A DNA stretch of 64,000 nt from positions 90,570-154,569 of the forward strand of contig CAMELE010000002.1 in the NCBI GenBank assembly GCA_945923475.1, written 5' to 3'. Under the pieces are notes generated by a model that saw nothing but the letters and a program-made list of their open reading frames with translations, was not told where the DNA came from and ran no database searches. This document shows, one piece after another, positions 51,393 to 60,748 of the stretch. The first letter of the stretch is position 1; every line of letters starts with the position of its first letter. Made by a program: the position numbers and the translations under genes. This DNA is from an uncultured Mollicutes bacterium (GTDB lineage: Bacteria > Bacillota_I > Bacilli_A > Acholeplasmatales > Anaeroplasmataceae).

Positions 51393-53279
51393 TTATTTAA
51401 TAAATATTAACTCCTTAGGTGCTTCTACAACTCCATTTAAACCATTAATAATGAATTGTTTAAAGATGTCATAGAATTTATACCCTTCATATTCTTCTAT
51501 GACATTATCAGTAGAAATAAGCCCCTTTAATGTAACTACTCTATAGGTTTTATTTAAATCTAATTCCTCGTTATTAATTTTGAGCGATAAATATTCTATT
51601 GAATAATCATCTATCAGTTTAACTGTCATATCAATACCAGCAAATGCCGCAAGACCATTATTTGAGCTTTTTCTTGCATATTCTAATAATTGGCTACCAG
51701 TAAGCGTTACAATAACAAAATTTAAATCACCATCTACTACCTTTGAATAATAGCTATTTTGGGTATTAGCATCTTTTATAACCTTATCAGTTATATTTCC
51801 AGTATATAGACAAGCTGTTGTGCCATAATTTACCGAAACTGGCACAAATGCTATATCAGCATCAAAGCTATAAAGGTATGATTTCCCAATTAAATAGGCC
51901 GTTTGTAAGGAATTCATATTATCCTTACAAATACCATATACCTCTTCTACTTCCGGCCTTACACAATTATCCCTTGCTTTATCTGCTCCCGTAAGCCATT
52001 CATTTACCGAAATATTACCAAGCACAAGATCCTTAGTACTACTATGTAGGTAGTTCTCTACTGCTTTACTATTATTATTTTCATAATAAAAGTTTTTGAT
52101 AATTCTTCCTTCCTTAATTGTATCAATTACATCCGAATAAAAATCACTGTCTAAGCATGTATTTCCCTTTAAAAAGCCAAAATAATCTTCACCATTTATT
52201 AAAAGCTTTTGTCCATCTGTTGTAGATAAATAATTAAGTATTTCTAATAAAGCTTCTCTTTTGTTATTATCATTCATTGCGGCCTTTGTTGCACAAAAAT
52301 AGCTTCTAGGAATCGCATATAGATACCCTGAATCTCTTTCATCAGAGGTATAAAATGGCATCATCCCCATTTCATGCATGTTACTTAGATCATCCTTGTT
52401 AGCTTCAATATTATATTCATAGCCCTGTTGGCATTCAATTGTCATTAATGACGTATGATAGCTATAAAGCTTTGAGGAACGATATGGAGCCTTTATATCC
52501 CACATATCAAGTGATAATACACCATCACTAAAAAGCTTAAGATATCTATTTGCGGCCTCCTCCATATGTCCTACCATACTTTCATTTCCATTTTGATAAT
52601 TATTTAACCAAATTGTATTATCTATTCCTTTAAGTGCATTATAATTTAAAGAATTAAAAATAATTTGAAACATGTCTGACCATTTTAGGGTTGGTACAAA
52701 GGCTTTTACCTTAACCTCTTCTAGTGTTGAATCTGTATGTGATATTGGCTCATATCCAACTAAATTCATTGAATTAATTTTATTAATAAGTTCAACAAAG
52801 GAAGAATAATTATACGGAAGTTCTAAGTTTAGCTTTTTAAACATTGTTTTGTCATATACAATTCCATATACATAGCATGGTCCTGGTAAAAAATATAGAC
52901 CACCATTACTTTTTGTTAAGGTTTCTATTGTACTTAAATAATAATTATTTACGAATTCCTCTCCTCCTAAATCATAAAGGTAGTTTGAAAGAACCGTATC
53001 CTCCATTGAGTTTATATATTCTCCAACTATAAAATCTGGTCCCATTCCGTGAGATAGCTCTTGTTTTAGTCTAAATCCCGGATACATCGAATTATTATTC
53101 TTCATAATAATATCAACATTAAATTTGCTTTCAATTTCGCTTTCAAATTCCTCATCAATATGACCAGATTGATATTCAAAAACTAATTTAGTTCTTTCAT
53201 TACTCCTATTATCATTTCGACATGACGTAAATGTAATGATACAGATTAACAAAACAATTATCAATATTCTTTTTTTCAT
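51393..53279 (-). CDS. Lipoprotein fusing solute-binding domain and 5'-nucleotidase C-terminal domain
   Basis: The 628-residue protein has a lipoprotein signal (FTSC, Cys20). Residues to about 430 form an extracellular solute-binding domain of the sugar/UgpB type (GMGPDFIVGEY, AIPRSYFCATKAAMN). The last 190 or so residues match the 5'-nucleotidase C-terminal domain (DADIAFVPVSVNYGTTACLYTGNIT, VTLTGSQLLEYARKS), the part that binds the nucleoside in UshA-like enzymes; the metallophosphatase half is missing, so it should bind, not cleave. It precedes a membrane hybrid kinase, suggesting a sensory role. The fusion is unusual. Confidence 0.82.
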   Translation of the reverse strand: MKKRILIIVLLICIITFTSCRNDNRSNERTKLVFEYQSGHIDEEFESEIESKFNVDIIMKNNNSMYPGFRLKQELSHGMGPDFIVGEYINSMEDTVLSNYLYDLGGEEFVNNYYLSTIETLTKSNGGLYFLPGPCYVYGIVYDKTMFKKLNLELPYNYSSFVELINKINSMNLVGYEPISHTDSTLEEVKVKAFVPTLKWSDMFQIIFNSLNYNALKGIDNTIWLNNYQNGNESMVGHMEEAANRYLKLFSDGVLSLDMWDIKAPYRSSKLYSYHTSLMTIECQQGYEYNIEANKDDLSNMHEMGMMPFYTSDERDSGYLYAIPRSYFCATKAAMNDNNKREALLEILNYLSTTDGQKLLINGEDYFGFLKGNTCLDSDFYSDVIDTIKEGRIIKNFYYENNNSKAVENYLHSSTKDLVLGNISVNEWLTGADKARDNCVRPEVEEVYGICKDNMNSLQTAYLIGKSYLYSFDADIAFVPVSVNYGTTACLYTGNITDKVIKDANTQNSYYSKVVDGDLNFVIVTLTGSQLLEYARKSSNNGLAAFAGIDMTVKLIDDYSIEYLSLKINNEELDLNKTYRVVTLKGLISTDNVIEEYEGYKFYDIFKQFIINGLNGVVEAPKELIFIK

Positions 53280-53399
53280 ACCCTTTTCCTCAATAAAACT
53301 TTTACTTTTTTATTAATAATATAATAAAAATAAGTATAATTTTGTAAAATTTTGACATATAAAATAATTTATCAAAATTTTTTTTAAAAAAATTATATA

Positions 53400-53428
53400 T
53401 TTACCTATCAATAAATATTAGTTATAAT
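53400..53428 (+). promoter_or_regulatory. Promoter of the AAC(3)-like gene
   Basis: TTTACC and TATAAT are 17 bases apart; TATAAT overlaps an in-frame ATG at 53427, which shows that translation starts at the later ATG 53457. Confidence 0.6.
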
Positions 53429-53456
53429 GTTAATAAATGTGCATTTAGGAGCTTAT

Positions 53457-54230
53457 ATGATATTAGATAATTTAATTTATGATTTAAAAAAAATAGGTAT
53501 TAAGAATACCGATACAATCCTTATTCATTCCTCATGCAAAAGCATTGGCTATGATGCTAATGATATTTTAGATACATTGATGGATTACTTTAAGAATGGA
53601 TTATTGATTTTTCCTACTCATACCTGGAAAACAATAAACGAAGATAACCCTATATACGATCCAGCAGCTACTCCTTCTTGTGTTGGCTTATTAAGTAACC
53701 TATTTTTAAAAAGAAAAAACGTAGTTCGTTCATTACATCCAACTCATAGTGTAGCCGCATTTGGGAAGGATGCTGAAATATTTATTAAGGGCGAGGAATT
53801 TAATAATACGCCATGTACACCAGGTGGTGTATATGATAGATTAAGGAGTAGAAATGCTAAAATATTGCTTGTTGGAGTTGGAAACGAAAGAAATACCTTT
53901 ATTCATAGCATTGAAGAGGTTTTAAACGTTCCAAATAGACTTAGTGATAAGCCTATGGAGCTTCAAATCAAGCTAGATAATAAAGTTATTACTGCCTATG
54001 TACGTAAGCATTATAATGAAAATCAGCCTCATATTTCCGAGGATTTTGTAAAGCTTGATAAAGCCCTTCTTGCTAAAGGTGCAATGACAAAGGGTAAGTT
54101 TGGACATGCTGATGTGCTTGTTTGTAATACAAATCGTACATTTGAGGTTATAAGATATATTTTAAGGAAAAATCCGGAAGCAATTGTTAATGAAAAAATA
54201 ATTAATGATGAGTTATGGTTAGATTTATAA
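53457..54230 (+). CDS. AAC(3)-family N-acetyltransferase
   Basis: The 257-residue protein belongs to the antibiotic N-acetyltransferase (AAC(3)/YokD) family: LIHSSCKSIG near the N-terminus, FPTHTW, the SLHPTHSVAAFG active-site block and TPGGVYDRL. True members acetylate the 3-amino group of aminoglycosides with acetyl-CoA, but many chromosomal homologues such as YokD have other or unknown substrates. The start follows TTAGGAGC. It is a single gene, divergent from the solute-binding/kinase pair, with no mobile-element context, so a resistance role is not shown. Confidence 0.82.
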   Translation: MILDNLIYDLKKIGIKNTDTILIHSSCKSIGYDANDILDTLMDYFKNGLLIFPTHTWKTINEDNPIYDPAATPSCVGLLSNLFLKRKNVVRSLHPTHSVAAFGKDAEIFIKGEEFNNTPCTPGGVYDRLRSRNAKILLVGVGNERNTFIHSIEEVLNVPNRLSDKPMELQIKLDNKVITAYVRKHYNENQPHISEDFVKLDKALLAKGAMTKGKFGHADVLVCNTNRTFEVIRYILRKNPEAIVNEKIINDELWLDL

Positions 54231-54356
54231 TCATAGCTCATTTCTTTTTAAATTTTTACGTAATAAAAGATTAGTATAATAAGCTATTTTCGTAGATAAT
54301 AAATATTTTTTCTTATAGGTTAGTCCCATTTTACATAGATTGTATTATCTACTTTA

Positions 54357-54385
54357 TTGCTTTTGAAATCATTAAAATGTATAAT
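54357..54385 (+). promoter_or_regulatory. Promoter of the LytTR-PAS gene
   Basis: TTGCTT and a perfect TATAAT are 17 bases apart, 33 bases before the ATG. Confidence 0.5.
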
Positions 54386-54418
54386 AATTGTAATAACATT
54401 GTAAAGTGAGGGAAATTA

Positions 54419-55135
54419 ATGAAATACATTGAGCGCTATTTTCAAAGAAACAATATTGAAGTAAAGCATATTATTTATGCCTATTCTCACAATCAATATA
54501 CTACTATCTGCTTAGATTCTGGTAAAGAATACACTTGTAGTATGCAAATGCATGAATTAATAGATTACTTACCAATGGAGGAATTTGTAGTAATTCGAAG
54601 AGGTACAATTGCGCGATTAAGTGGAATTATTTCCATCAGTGATACAGGAATCTATACGATGATAGATGGAAAAACATTTCAAGGAAGAAAAAGATTTTTA
54701 TCTGATCATAAAAAGCTTAGAGCAAAGCTACAGTTAAATAATACTACTGTTTTTGCAAAGCCAATAAATAAACAACATATTCTTCCCTTAACTCTCCTTG
54801 AAAAATGTAGTCTACTAGATAATATGCCTATTGCATATTGTATAATTGAACTTGTATTTGATGAAAATGGTCGTGGCCTTGATTTTATCTTCCGCTACTG
54901 CAATAAACAAATGGAAGTAATAGAGGGAATGCCTGTTGAAGAGATGATTAATCGTTCATTTTACGAGGTTTTCAAAAATGGAGACAAAAAATGGATCGTT
55001 ACTTATGCTGATGTTGCACTAAACGGAGTCCAACGAACCATCCATGACTATAGTCCCGAAGTAGATAAAAACTTAACAATTTACTGTTATCAACCTGAAC
55101 CTGGGTATTGTGCTTGTGTATTATTCTCAGACTAA
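54419..55135 (+). CDS. LytTR DNA-binding protein with C-terminal PAS-like domain
   Basis: The 238-residue protein begins with a LytTR-type DNA-binding domain (about 15-105: IIYAYSHNQYTTICL, then MHELIDYLPMEEFVVIRRGTIARLSGIISI and DGKTFQGRKRFL). Instead of a receiver at the N-terminus it has a PAS-like sensor at the C-terminus (about 120-235: CSLLDNMPIAYCIIELVFDENG, FRYCNKQMEVIEGM). It would be a one-component regulator binding direct repeats. GAGGG precedes the ATG. Its targets are unknown; the AAC(3)-like gene or ddh are nearest. Confidence 0.75.
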   Translation: MKYIERYFQRNNIEVKHIIYAYSHNQYTTICLDSGKEYTCSMQMHELIDYLPMEEFVVIRRGTIARLSGIISISDTGIYTMIDGKTFQGRKRFLSDHKKLRAKLQLNNTTVFAKPINKQHILPLTLLEKCSLLDNMPIAYCIIELVFDENGRGLDFIFRYCNKQMEVIEGMPVEEMINRSFYEVFKNGDKKWIVTYADVALNGVQRTIHDYSPEVDKNLTIYCYQPEPGYCACVLFSD

Positions 55136-55179
55136 GCCCAAATTAAAATCATCCTTATATACGTAGTATAAAATTTGAA

Positions 55180-55225
55180 AAAAAGATGTGAGCATTTATT
55201 AACTTCACATCTTTATTTTTATTTA
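55180..55225. terminator. Bidirectional terminator between LytTR-PAS and ddh
   Basis: AAAGATGTGA and TCACATCTTT pair perfectly over ten bases around a 13-base loop. T-runs follow on both strands (ATTTTTATTT on plus, TTTTTTTC on minus), fitting two convergent genes. Confidence 0.85.
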
Positions 55226-55235
55226 TATATTTTTA

Positions 55236-56219
55236 TTATAAAGTATGCTTTAACAATTCCTCATAAGTTAATGTAGTCAAATACTTAGGAGCTACATCAA
55301 ACACAGTCATACAGCCTGTTTTTCCTTCATAATGAAGTCTATATACTGCTCTTGCGTATGCTACAAGTACACTACCTGTAAATTCAGGATTTGAATCAAG
55401 ACGTAAAGAATACTCAATAACATGATTATTTTCAAGATTAAATCCTGTTTTACCGCTTCTAATCACAAAGCCACCATGTGGTAATTTGTTATGATTTTTC
55501 TTTAATTCTTCCATTGATACAAAGTGTACAATTGTGTCATAATCACTAAAGTAATTAGGCATATTTTTGATTTCAGACTCAATGTATGCTAAGTCCGCAC
55601 CTTCTCTAGGCACAACAAAGCATTCTCTTAGGTGCTTTTCTCTTGTAGTAAGATTAGGATTTTCACCATTTCTTACTCTATTTATAGCCTCATCCTTAGG
55701 AATAGTATATTGTCTTGCATCTAGTACTCCATCTATTCTTCTAATCGCATCACTATGGCCTTGACTTACTCCCTTACCCCAGAATGTATAATCATTACCA
55801 CAAGGTAAGATAGCTTCCATAATAGCTCTATTTAAAGAAAACATGCCAGGGTCCCATCCAGTAGAAATTAAGCCAATATGGCCTCCATCTTTTGCTGTTT
55901 TATCAACATTGCTATAATGTGAAGGTATATTTGCATGAGTATCAAATGAATCTACTACATTAAAATATTTAGCTAGGTATGGTGTTTGATCTGGCAAATC
56001 TGTTCTAGAGCCACCACATAAAATCATTACATCTATTTTATCTTGATATGATAAAATATCATCCATACTAGCAACATAATCACCTTCAATATCAATACTA
56101 ACTGTTTTAGGGTCTCTTCTTGTAAATACTTTTACAAGCTCCATATCAGGGCTGTTTTTAATCGCGGCTAAAACGCCTTTACCTAAATTCCCGTATCCAC
56201 ATATTCCAATTTTAATCAT
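55236..56219 (-). CDS. ddh: meso-Diaminopimelate dehydrogenase
   Basis: Ddh makes meso-diaminopimelate from tetrahydrodipicolinate in one NADPH-dependent step, for lysine and DAP-type peptidoglycan. The 327-residue protein starts MIKIGICGYGNLGKGV with the Rossmann GxGxxG, has FTRRDPKTV (NADP phosphate contacts) and the STGWDPGMFSLNR and GKGVSQGHSDA substrate blocks. The start ATG 56219 follows GGAGG; a frame four codons longer would include the ribosome site. It appears monocistronic. Confidence 0.94.
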   Translation of the reverse strand: MIKIGICGYGNLGKGVLAAIKNSPDMELVKVFTRRDPKTVSIDIEGDYVASMDDILSYQDKIDVMILCGGSRTDLPDQTPYLAKYFNVVDSFDTHANIPSHYSNVDKTAKDGGHIGLISTGWDPGMFSLNRAIMEAILPCGNDYTFWGKGVSQGHSDAIRRIDGVLDARQYTIPKDEAINRVRNGENPNLTTREKHLRECFVVPREGADLAYIESEIKNMPNYFSDYDTIVHFVSMEELKKNHNKLPHGGFVIRSGKTGFNLENNHVIEYSLRLDSNPEFTGSVLVAYARAVYRLHYEGKTGCMTVFDVAPKYLTTLTYEELLKHTL

Positions 56220-56252
56220 ATTTGCCTCCATTTTCTTATAAATAATTATATT

Positions 56253-57557
56253 TTATTTCTTTTTTGCTTTATATTCATTAATATCTTTTATAAATAATTC
56301 TATAATTTCCGAATTAGATAGATTAGTCGCATCTATTTCTTCTTTATCATTTAATACTACCATCCAATGTTCGTCAAATTGTAATGAACAAAAGAACATA
56401 TTTTTACTTGTAAATTCTTTATTTATTATTCTTAAGCAATAAAATTGCTCTCCATCAGTATCGTCATAATCTAAATCACATACCATATCTGATGAATTTA
56501 TTAATTCATTTAATTCTTCACATTCATTTTTTGCAATTTGATATATAAGGCTAAGCTTTTCATCTTTATCTTTTATCGATTCAAAATAACGTAGCGTTTC
56601 TTCTGGATCATCTAAAATCATAGTGCTCTTTTCAGCTATAATCTGAATATTGTTTTGTTGAAGTGATGGAATAAAAACATTATCAGTAAATGCTGTACCA
56701 TCATCATAAAACTTAAGTTTTTCTTTTCCAAGTTTATCATAAAATATGATTTTATACATTTTTTTTCTTTTAATTTCAACCTTAGATATATCATCTAAGC
56801 TTATTGTTTCTTTTTTACCATAAAAATGTCTATAGGAGTATTCACTTCCATTAAATTCAAACTTCTCATATAAACATACAAAAATACCTAAGATCGCAAT
56901 AAATAAAAACATACTAACAATAACTATCTTAGATGTAGTTATATGCCAATATTCATTTTCTATATATCTAAATATTATCCATATAAAGCCTGCAAGAGGT
57001 GAAAAGCCTAATATAGAAAATAGCATAAGCGTATTTCTATTACCATTTTTTCCCATATTATCACCAGCTTTAATAATAAATTTATCTGGTGAGTTTATCT
57101 CCTTTTTTACTAAATAAGAAAGAGGAATAAATATAGCACAAATTAAGGCACTTGAAATACAAAACACACCAATCATTTCTTTTGTTGATGCGCCTTTTAC
57201 CCAAGCGTATTCATATACATCAAACAATTGTTCACCATTATAAGTCATATCATATATAATGTGATATTTTACTTTTTTTCCATCTTCAAATGAAATAGAA
57301 ACTTTATCATTAACATTTAAGTCATTAAATACACTAAAATCTATACCATATGATTCATATACTACATATGTAAAGTCATCATCTACAAACTTAAAATACA
57401 TAGAGTCTTTCTTATCGTTTAATGTTATACTTTCTACAATTCTTTCTTCTGTTATCTTATCTTTCATTGTTTTTGAGTGTAGTACCACAAAAGCTAAAAC
57501 AGAAAATAAAATTACAAGTAAAATCTTACCATAGTTTTTCTTAAAAAAATTATCCAT
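56253..57557 (-). CDS. Membrane protein of unknown function
   Basis: The 434-residue protein has hydrophobic segments near residues 10-30, 130-150, 180-205 and 215-240. A probable extracytoplasmic domain lies between the first two; a PH-like cytosolic region (EFNGSEYSYRHFYGKKETISLDDISKVEI) and a helical acidic C-terminal region follow. I recognise no named family. The start ATG 57557 follows GAGGGA. It is 33 bases upstream of ddh and could share its transcript. Confidence 0.65.
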   Translation of the reverse strand: MDNFFKKNYGKILLVILFSVLAFVVLHSKTMKDKITEERIVESITLNDKKDSMYFKFVDDDFTYVVYESYGIDFSVFNDLNVNDKVSISFEDGKKVKYHIIYDMTYNGEQLFDVYEYAWVKGASTKEMIGVFCISSALICAIFIPLSYLVKKEINSPDKFIIKAGDNMGKNGNRNTLMLFSILGFSPLAGFIWIIFRYIENEYWHITTSKIVIVSMFLFIAILGIFVCLYEKFEFNGSEYSYRHFYGKKETISLDDISKVEIKRKKMYKIIFYDKLGKEKLKFYDDGTAFTDNVFIPSLQQNNIQIIAEKSTMILDDPEETLRYFESIKDKDEKLSLIYQIAKNECEELNELINSSDMVCDLDYDDTDGEQFYCLRIINKEFTSKNMFFCSLQFDEHWMVVLNDKEEIDATNLSNSEIIELFIKDINEYKAKKK

Positions 57558-57663
57558 ATATCTTCCCTCAACCAATGCTTGCTTAAATATTTTTCTATAT
57601 TTATGATAACTTAAATATGGTTATTTTTCAATTTATTTCCATTTAAAATATCCATTAAATTTT

Positions 57664-57698
57664 AGGCAAAAAATAAAAGAGTAGTTAAACTCTTTTAA
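57664..57698 (-). terminator. Terminator of the Wzz-like gene
   Basis: AAAAGAGT and ACTCTTTT form an eight-base-pair stem with a six-base loop, followed on the minus strand by ATTTTTTG. Confidence 0.65.
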
Positions 57699-57739
57699 GC
57701 TAAATACTATATTTAGTTAATAAAAACAATTAATCATAC

Positions 57740-58369
57740 TTAATTTAAATCCTGTTTAGAAGTCTTTTTTCTGCCTTTAACAACATATTCCTTAAATAAA
57801 GCTACAACAACGCCTATTGCAAGAATTATTAATGCTATTGCAATTGATGTAAATGCTTTATTTTTGCCAACATATTTTGAATTACCTGCCGATGATGTTT
57901 TAATTAACGAATTTCCAATCATTGCTAGTTCAGGATTGTTAGTACATTGATAAATCAATACATCTGTCATATCATTTGCTATACTTAATGAAGCTTCTTT
58001 ACTACTAGCCTTGCATGTAACAACAAGCAACAAGGATGATGATGGATTAGAAACCTCAACCATCTCAGAGAGCTCTTCAATATTTAAATTATTATTTGTA
58101 GCAACCTGTTCTAATACAATAGATTGTTTGGACAATTCCTTGACTGTATTTATAATCATTAACGAATTGTTATAGTCATACTCTACCGGTTCTCCATCGT
58201 GGGATATCACAACAAGTAAACTAGACTTGGCCTCGTATTCATCAGGAAGTAAAAACAAAGAATAAACACATCCAATAGTAATTCCAAGTACTAAAAATAC
58301 AACAAGTATTATCCAATTTTTTAATAAAGCTTTTAATAAATCAATTAAATCCATTCCTTCTTCTTCCAT
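57740..58369 (-). CDS. Wzz/YveK-type chain-length determinant-like membrane protein
   Basis: The 209-residue protein has two membrane helices (about 20-40 and 170-190) flanking an extracellular domain with the Wzz-type start (IDLLKALLKNWIILVVFLVLG, then LPDEYEAKSSLLVV). In Gram-positives such proteins activate a tyrosine kinase and set polysaccharide chain length. No kinase, phosphatase or glycosyltransferase gene is near, and the C-terminus lacks a kinase-activation tail that I can recognise, so it is an orphan. The start ATG 58369 follows AAAGGTGG. Confidence 0.8.
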   Translation of the reverse strand: MEEEGMDLIDLLKALLKNWIILVVFLVLGITIGCVYSLFLLPDEYEAKSSLLVVISHDGEPVEYDYNNSLMIINTVKELSKQSIVLEQVATNNNLNIEELSEMVEVSNPSSSLLLVVTCKASSKEASLSIANDMTDVLIYQCTNNPELAMIGNSLIKTSSAGNSKYVGKNKAFTSIAIALIILAIGVVVALFKEYVVKGRKKTSKQDLN

Positions 58370-58554
58370 ATTTTCCACCTTTATCTAAAAGCATTATACA
58401 AAATCTAACATAAAAAATATGTCACTTTCTTATAGTACTTTGATAAAAATATAGAAGTTTAAATTGTATATAAATTATTTTTTTTAAATATTTTTAGATA
58501 TTTTGATAAAAAATGTCTTATTTTTTAATATTAGATAATTATTTATATCAGCTA

Positions 58555-59865
58555 TCATTTTAATATAAAACCTACAAATAGTATTACTAAGCATATTGTT
58601 AAAAAGATCAAAGCATTCAAAGCATGTGCTAAAATGCCTGAAACTAATATAATTATAGCCGCAATTATCGCCAGTGTTGGAATAATATATCTTCTTACTA
58701 TTCCTGCACTTTTATTTTTAATCATAATATATATATAAATTGGTATATAGAAAGCATACAAAAATACAATTGCTAATTCAGAGACATCTATTAATACAGG
58801 AATAACATCATATAAGCTTAAAAGCCATATACCTAACCAAAAGCAAGCAAATACTAATCCTATAGCGCTTGATATATAGCTAAGTTCTTCTCTTGTATTT
58901 TTACTATTTATGACTTTTGATCCTTTAAATTCATTATAAGACGCTAAGTTTTGAAGTCCTCTTATATTCGCAATGCATAAACCGTTTAAGCAACCAAAAC
59001 TTGAAATTAAAACGAATGAATATAATAATATTCCTCCATATTTTCCAAGCAGTAGCATAAATGCTTTTTTAACCGTATTATCATTGTCATTAATAAAATC
59101 CTCATTAGGATATGTGCCTGATAGTCCAATATAATATAGCAAATATGTTAATATGCAAATTATTGAGCCAATAAATAAGGCTTTAGGAAAATTTTTCTTA
59201 CTATCTTTAAGCTCATTATTAATAGATGTAACACAAATCCAACCCTCGTATGCAAATACTGTTGAGCATATTGCTTGCCACATACCGGATGCGGTTAGTT
59301 TACTTGTTGTATGGGTAAAGTTATAAATTAGATTTCCATCTTTAGAAAATAAACCATATATTACACCTGCAACTGCAACAAAGGCTAGTGGTATAAGCTT
59401 AATTATAGTTGTTGATATCTGTAGCTTACCAGATATAATAGGTGCAAATACATTTAATAATGAAAATACTATTAAATATAGAAATGATAATACTATAATC
59501 CACAAATTACTATCTACACCAAATAAAACTAAAGTGTATTTTGCACATAGCCAAGCAATAACTGAGGTTATACAAGGAAAATATATTACTGCTAAATAAA
59601 ATCCTGTATAATAGCCATATTTTTTCCCTATTGTTTTACCTGCATATTCATTTACACCACCATTAATATTAAAATCATTTGTTAATACTGCAAATGCATA
59701 TGCAGATGATATAATAAGCAAACCTCCAATAATCCATGCAAGCATACCAAGCCAAAGATTACCACCTGTTGATTTTAATATTGTGCCTGATTTAAAAAAA
59801 ACGCCCGCACCAATTATAATACCTACTACCATCGCAATAGCTGTTTTTAGATTATATTTCTTCAT
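58555..59865 (-). CDS. APC-family amino acid permease
   Basis: The 436-residue protein has about 12 membrane helices and the APC substrate-binding helix-1 motif (VVGIIIGAGVFFKSGTI) and YEGW in helix 6. It resembles the LAT-type branch (SteT-like), which exchanges neutral amino acids. The substrate is not predictable. GGTGA precedes the ATG. It is a single gene between two terminator-bounded units. Confidence 0.9.
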   Translation of the reverse strand: MKKYNLKTAIAMVVGIIIGAGVFFKSGTILKSTGGNLWLGMLAWIIGGLLIISSAYAFAVLTNDFNINGGVNEYAGKTIGKKYGYYTGFYLAVIYFPCITSVIAWLCAKYTLVLFGVDSNLWIIVLSFLYLIVFSLLNVFAPIISGKLQISTTIIKLIPLAFVAVAGVIYGLFSKDGNLIYNFTHTTSKLTASGMWQAICSTVFAYEGWICVTSINNELKDSKKNFPKALFIGSIICILTYLLYYIGLSGTYPNEDFINDNDNTVKKAFMLLLGKYGGILLYSFVLISSFGCLNGLCIANIRGLQNLASYNEFKGSKVINSKNTREELSYISSAIGLVFACFWLGIWLLSLYDVIPVLIDVSELAIVFLYAFYIPIYIYIMIKNKSAGIVRRYIIPTLAIIAAIIILVSGILAHALNALIFLTICLVILFVGFILK

Positions 59866-59924
59866 TTATTCACCTAAATTCTAGTTATTAGTATATGTAT
59901 TATACTATAATAATAGTCTATTAG

Positions 59925-59978
59925 AAATATAAAAACGTATGAGATATAAATCAAAACTCTATTTTTCATACGTTTTTA
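59925..59978 (-). terminator. Terminator of the XRE-DUF4349 unit
   Basis: AAAAACGTATGA and TCATACGTTTTT pair perfectly over 12 bases. Read from the minus strand the stem is followed by ATATTTC, a modest T-run; the stem itself ends in five Ts. Confidence 0.7.
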
Positions 59979-59983
59979 TCTAC

Positions 59984-60736
59984 TTATTCACTTTTTTTCT
60001 TCTTTTTAGTTATAATTATTATCATTATAATTATACTACCTACTAATAAAAATGGTAATGAATATAATATAACAGTTCCAATTGTAGTAAAAATACTAAC
60101 TAAATAACCACCATAGGAGTTAAAGAATTGGTACGCAGCTGTATTTGAATTATTATAATAATTGATAGTAACTGTAGAATAATCTACCTGATTAGCTAAT
60201 TGAGCTAATTCTTTATATGCTACAATTAATTTAATCTCAACTTCGTCTAAAGCGTCATTTATTTCTATAATTTCAGCTTTAGTTAGACTTCCAGTATTTA
60301 ATAAATTTAAATATGCTGTCTTTCTCGCTTCAAGCATCTCAATATTAGCTTCTAGCTCATTATAGGTTGATGTAACATCCTTAGTTTTAATTTTTTTATT
60401 AGCAACACCACCAAGCGAATCAACCTTATCTAAAAATCCATTTAATTTTTCAGTTGGAACTTTGTAAACATATAATGCATAATCATTATTCTCTTGATTA
60501 GATTCAGATATATGCCCACCATCTTCCTTAACCCATGTACCAATTTTTGAAATATAAGTATTTATATCCTCTGAATATAGTTTATATCCAACAGTATAAA
60601 CAATCTTATTTGTGCTAGACATATCTACAACATTATTTCCATCAGAAACACCCGGTATACTCGATTTAGAACTACATGATGCAAAGCATAAAACCATAAA
60701 TATACATACTAAAATTGCAAAAAATCTTTTTTTCAT
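59984..60736 (-). CDS. DUF4349 lipoprotein
   Basis: The 250-residue protein has a lipoprotein signal (FASC, Cys21), the DUF4349 core (IVYTVGYKLYSEDINTYI, YKVPTEKLNGFLDKVDSLGG), a coiled coil (about 125-185, LEARKTAYLNLL) and one C-terminal membrane helix (about 220-243). The family is a cell-envelope protein of unknown function, sometimes linked to anti-sigma or stress modules. The start ATG 60736 uses a ribosome site overlapping the stop of the upstream XRE gene, so the two are coupled. Confidence 0.82.
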   Translation of the reverse strand: MKKRFFAILVCIFMVLCFASCSSKSSIPGVSDGNNVVDMSSTNKIVYTVGYKLYSEDINTYISKIGTWVKEDGGHISESNQENNDYALYVYKVPTEKLNGFLDKVDSLGGVANKKIKTKDVTSTYNELEANIEMLEARKTAYLNLLNTGSLTKAEIIEINDALDEVEIKLIVAYKELAQLANQVDYSTVTINYYNNSNTAAYQFFNSYGGYLVSIFTTIGTVILYSLPFLLVGSIIIMIIIITKKKKKSE

Positions 60737-60748
60737 AATAATAAACAC

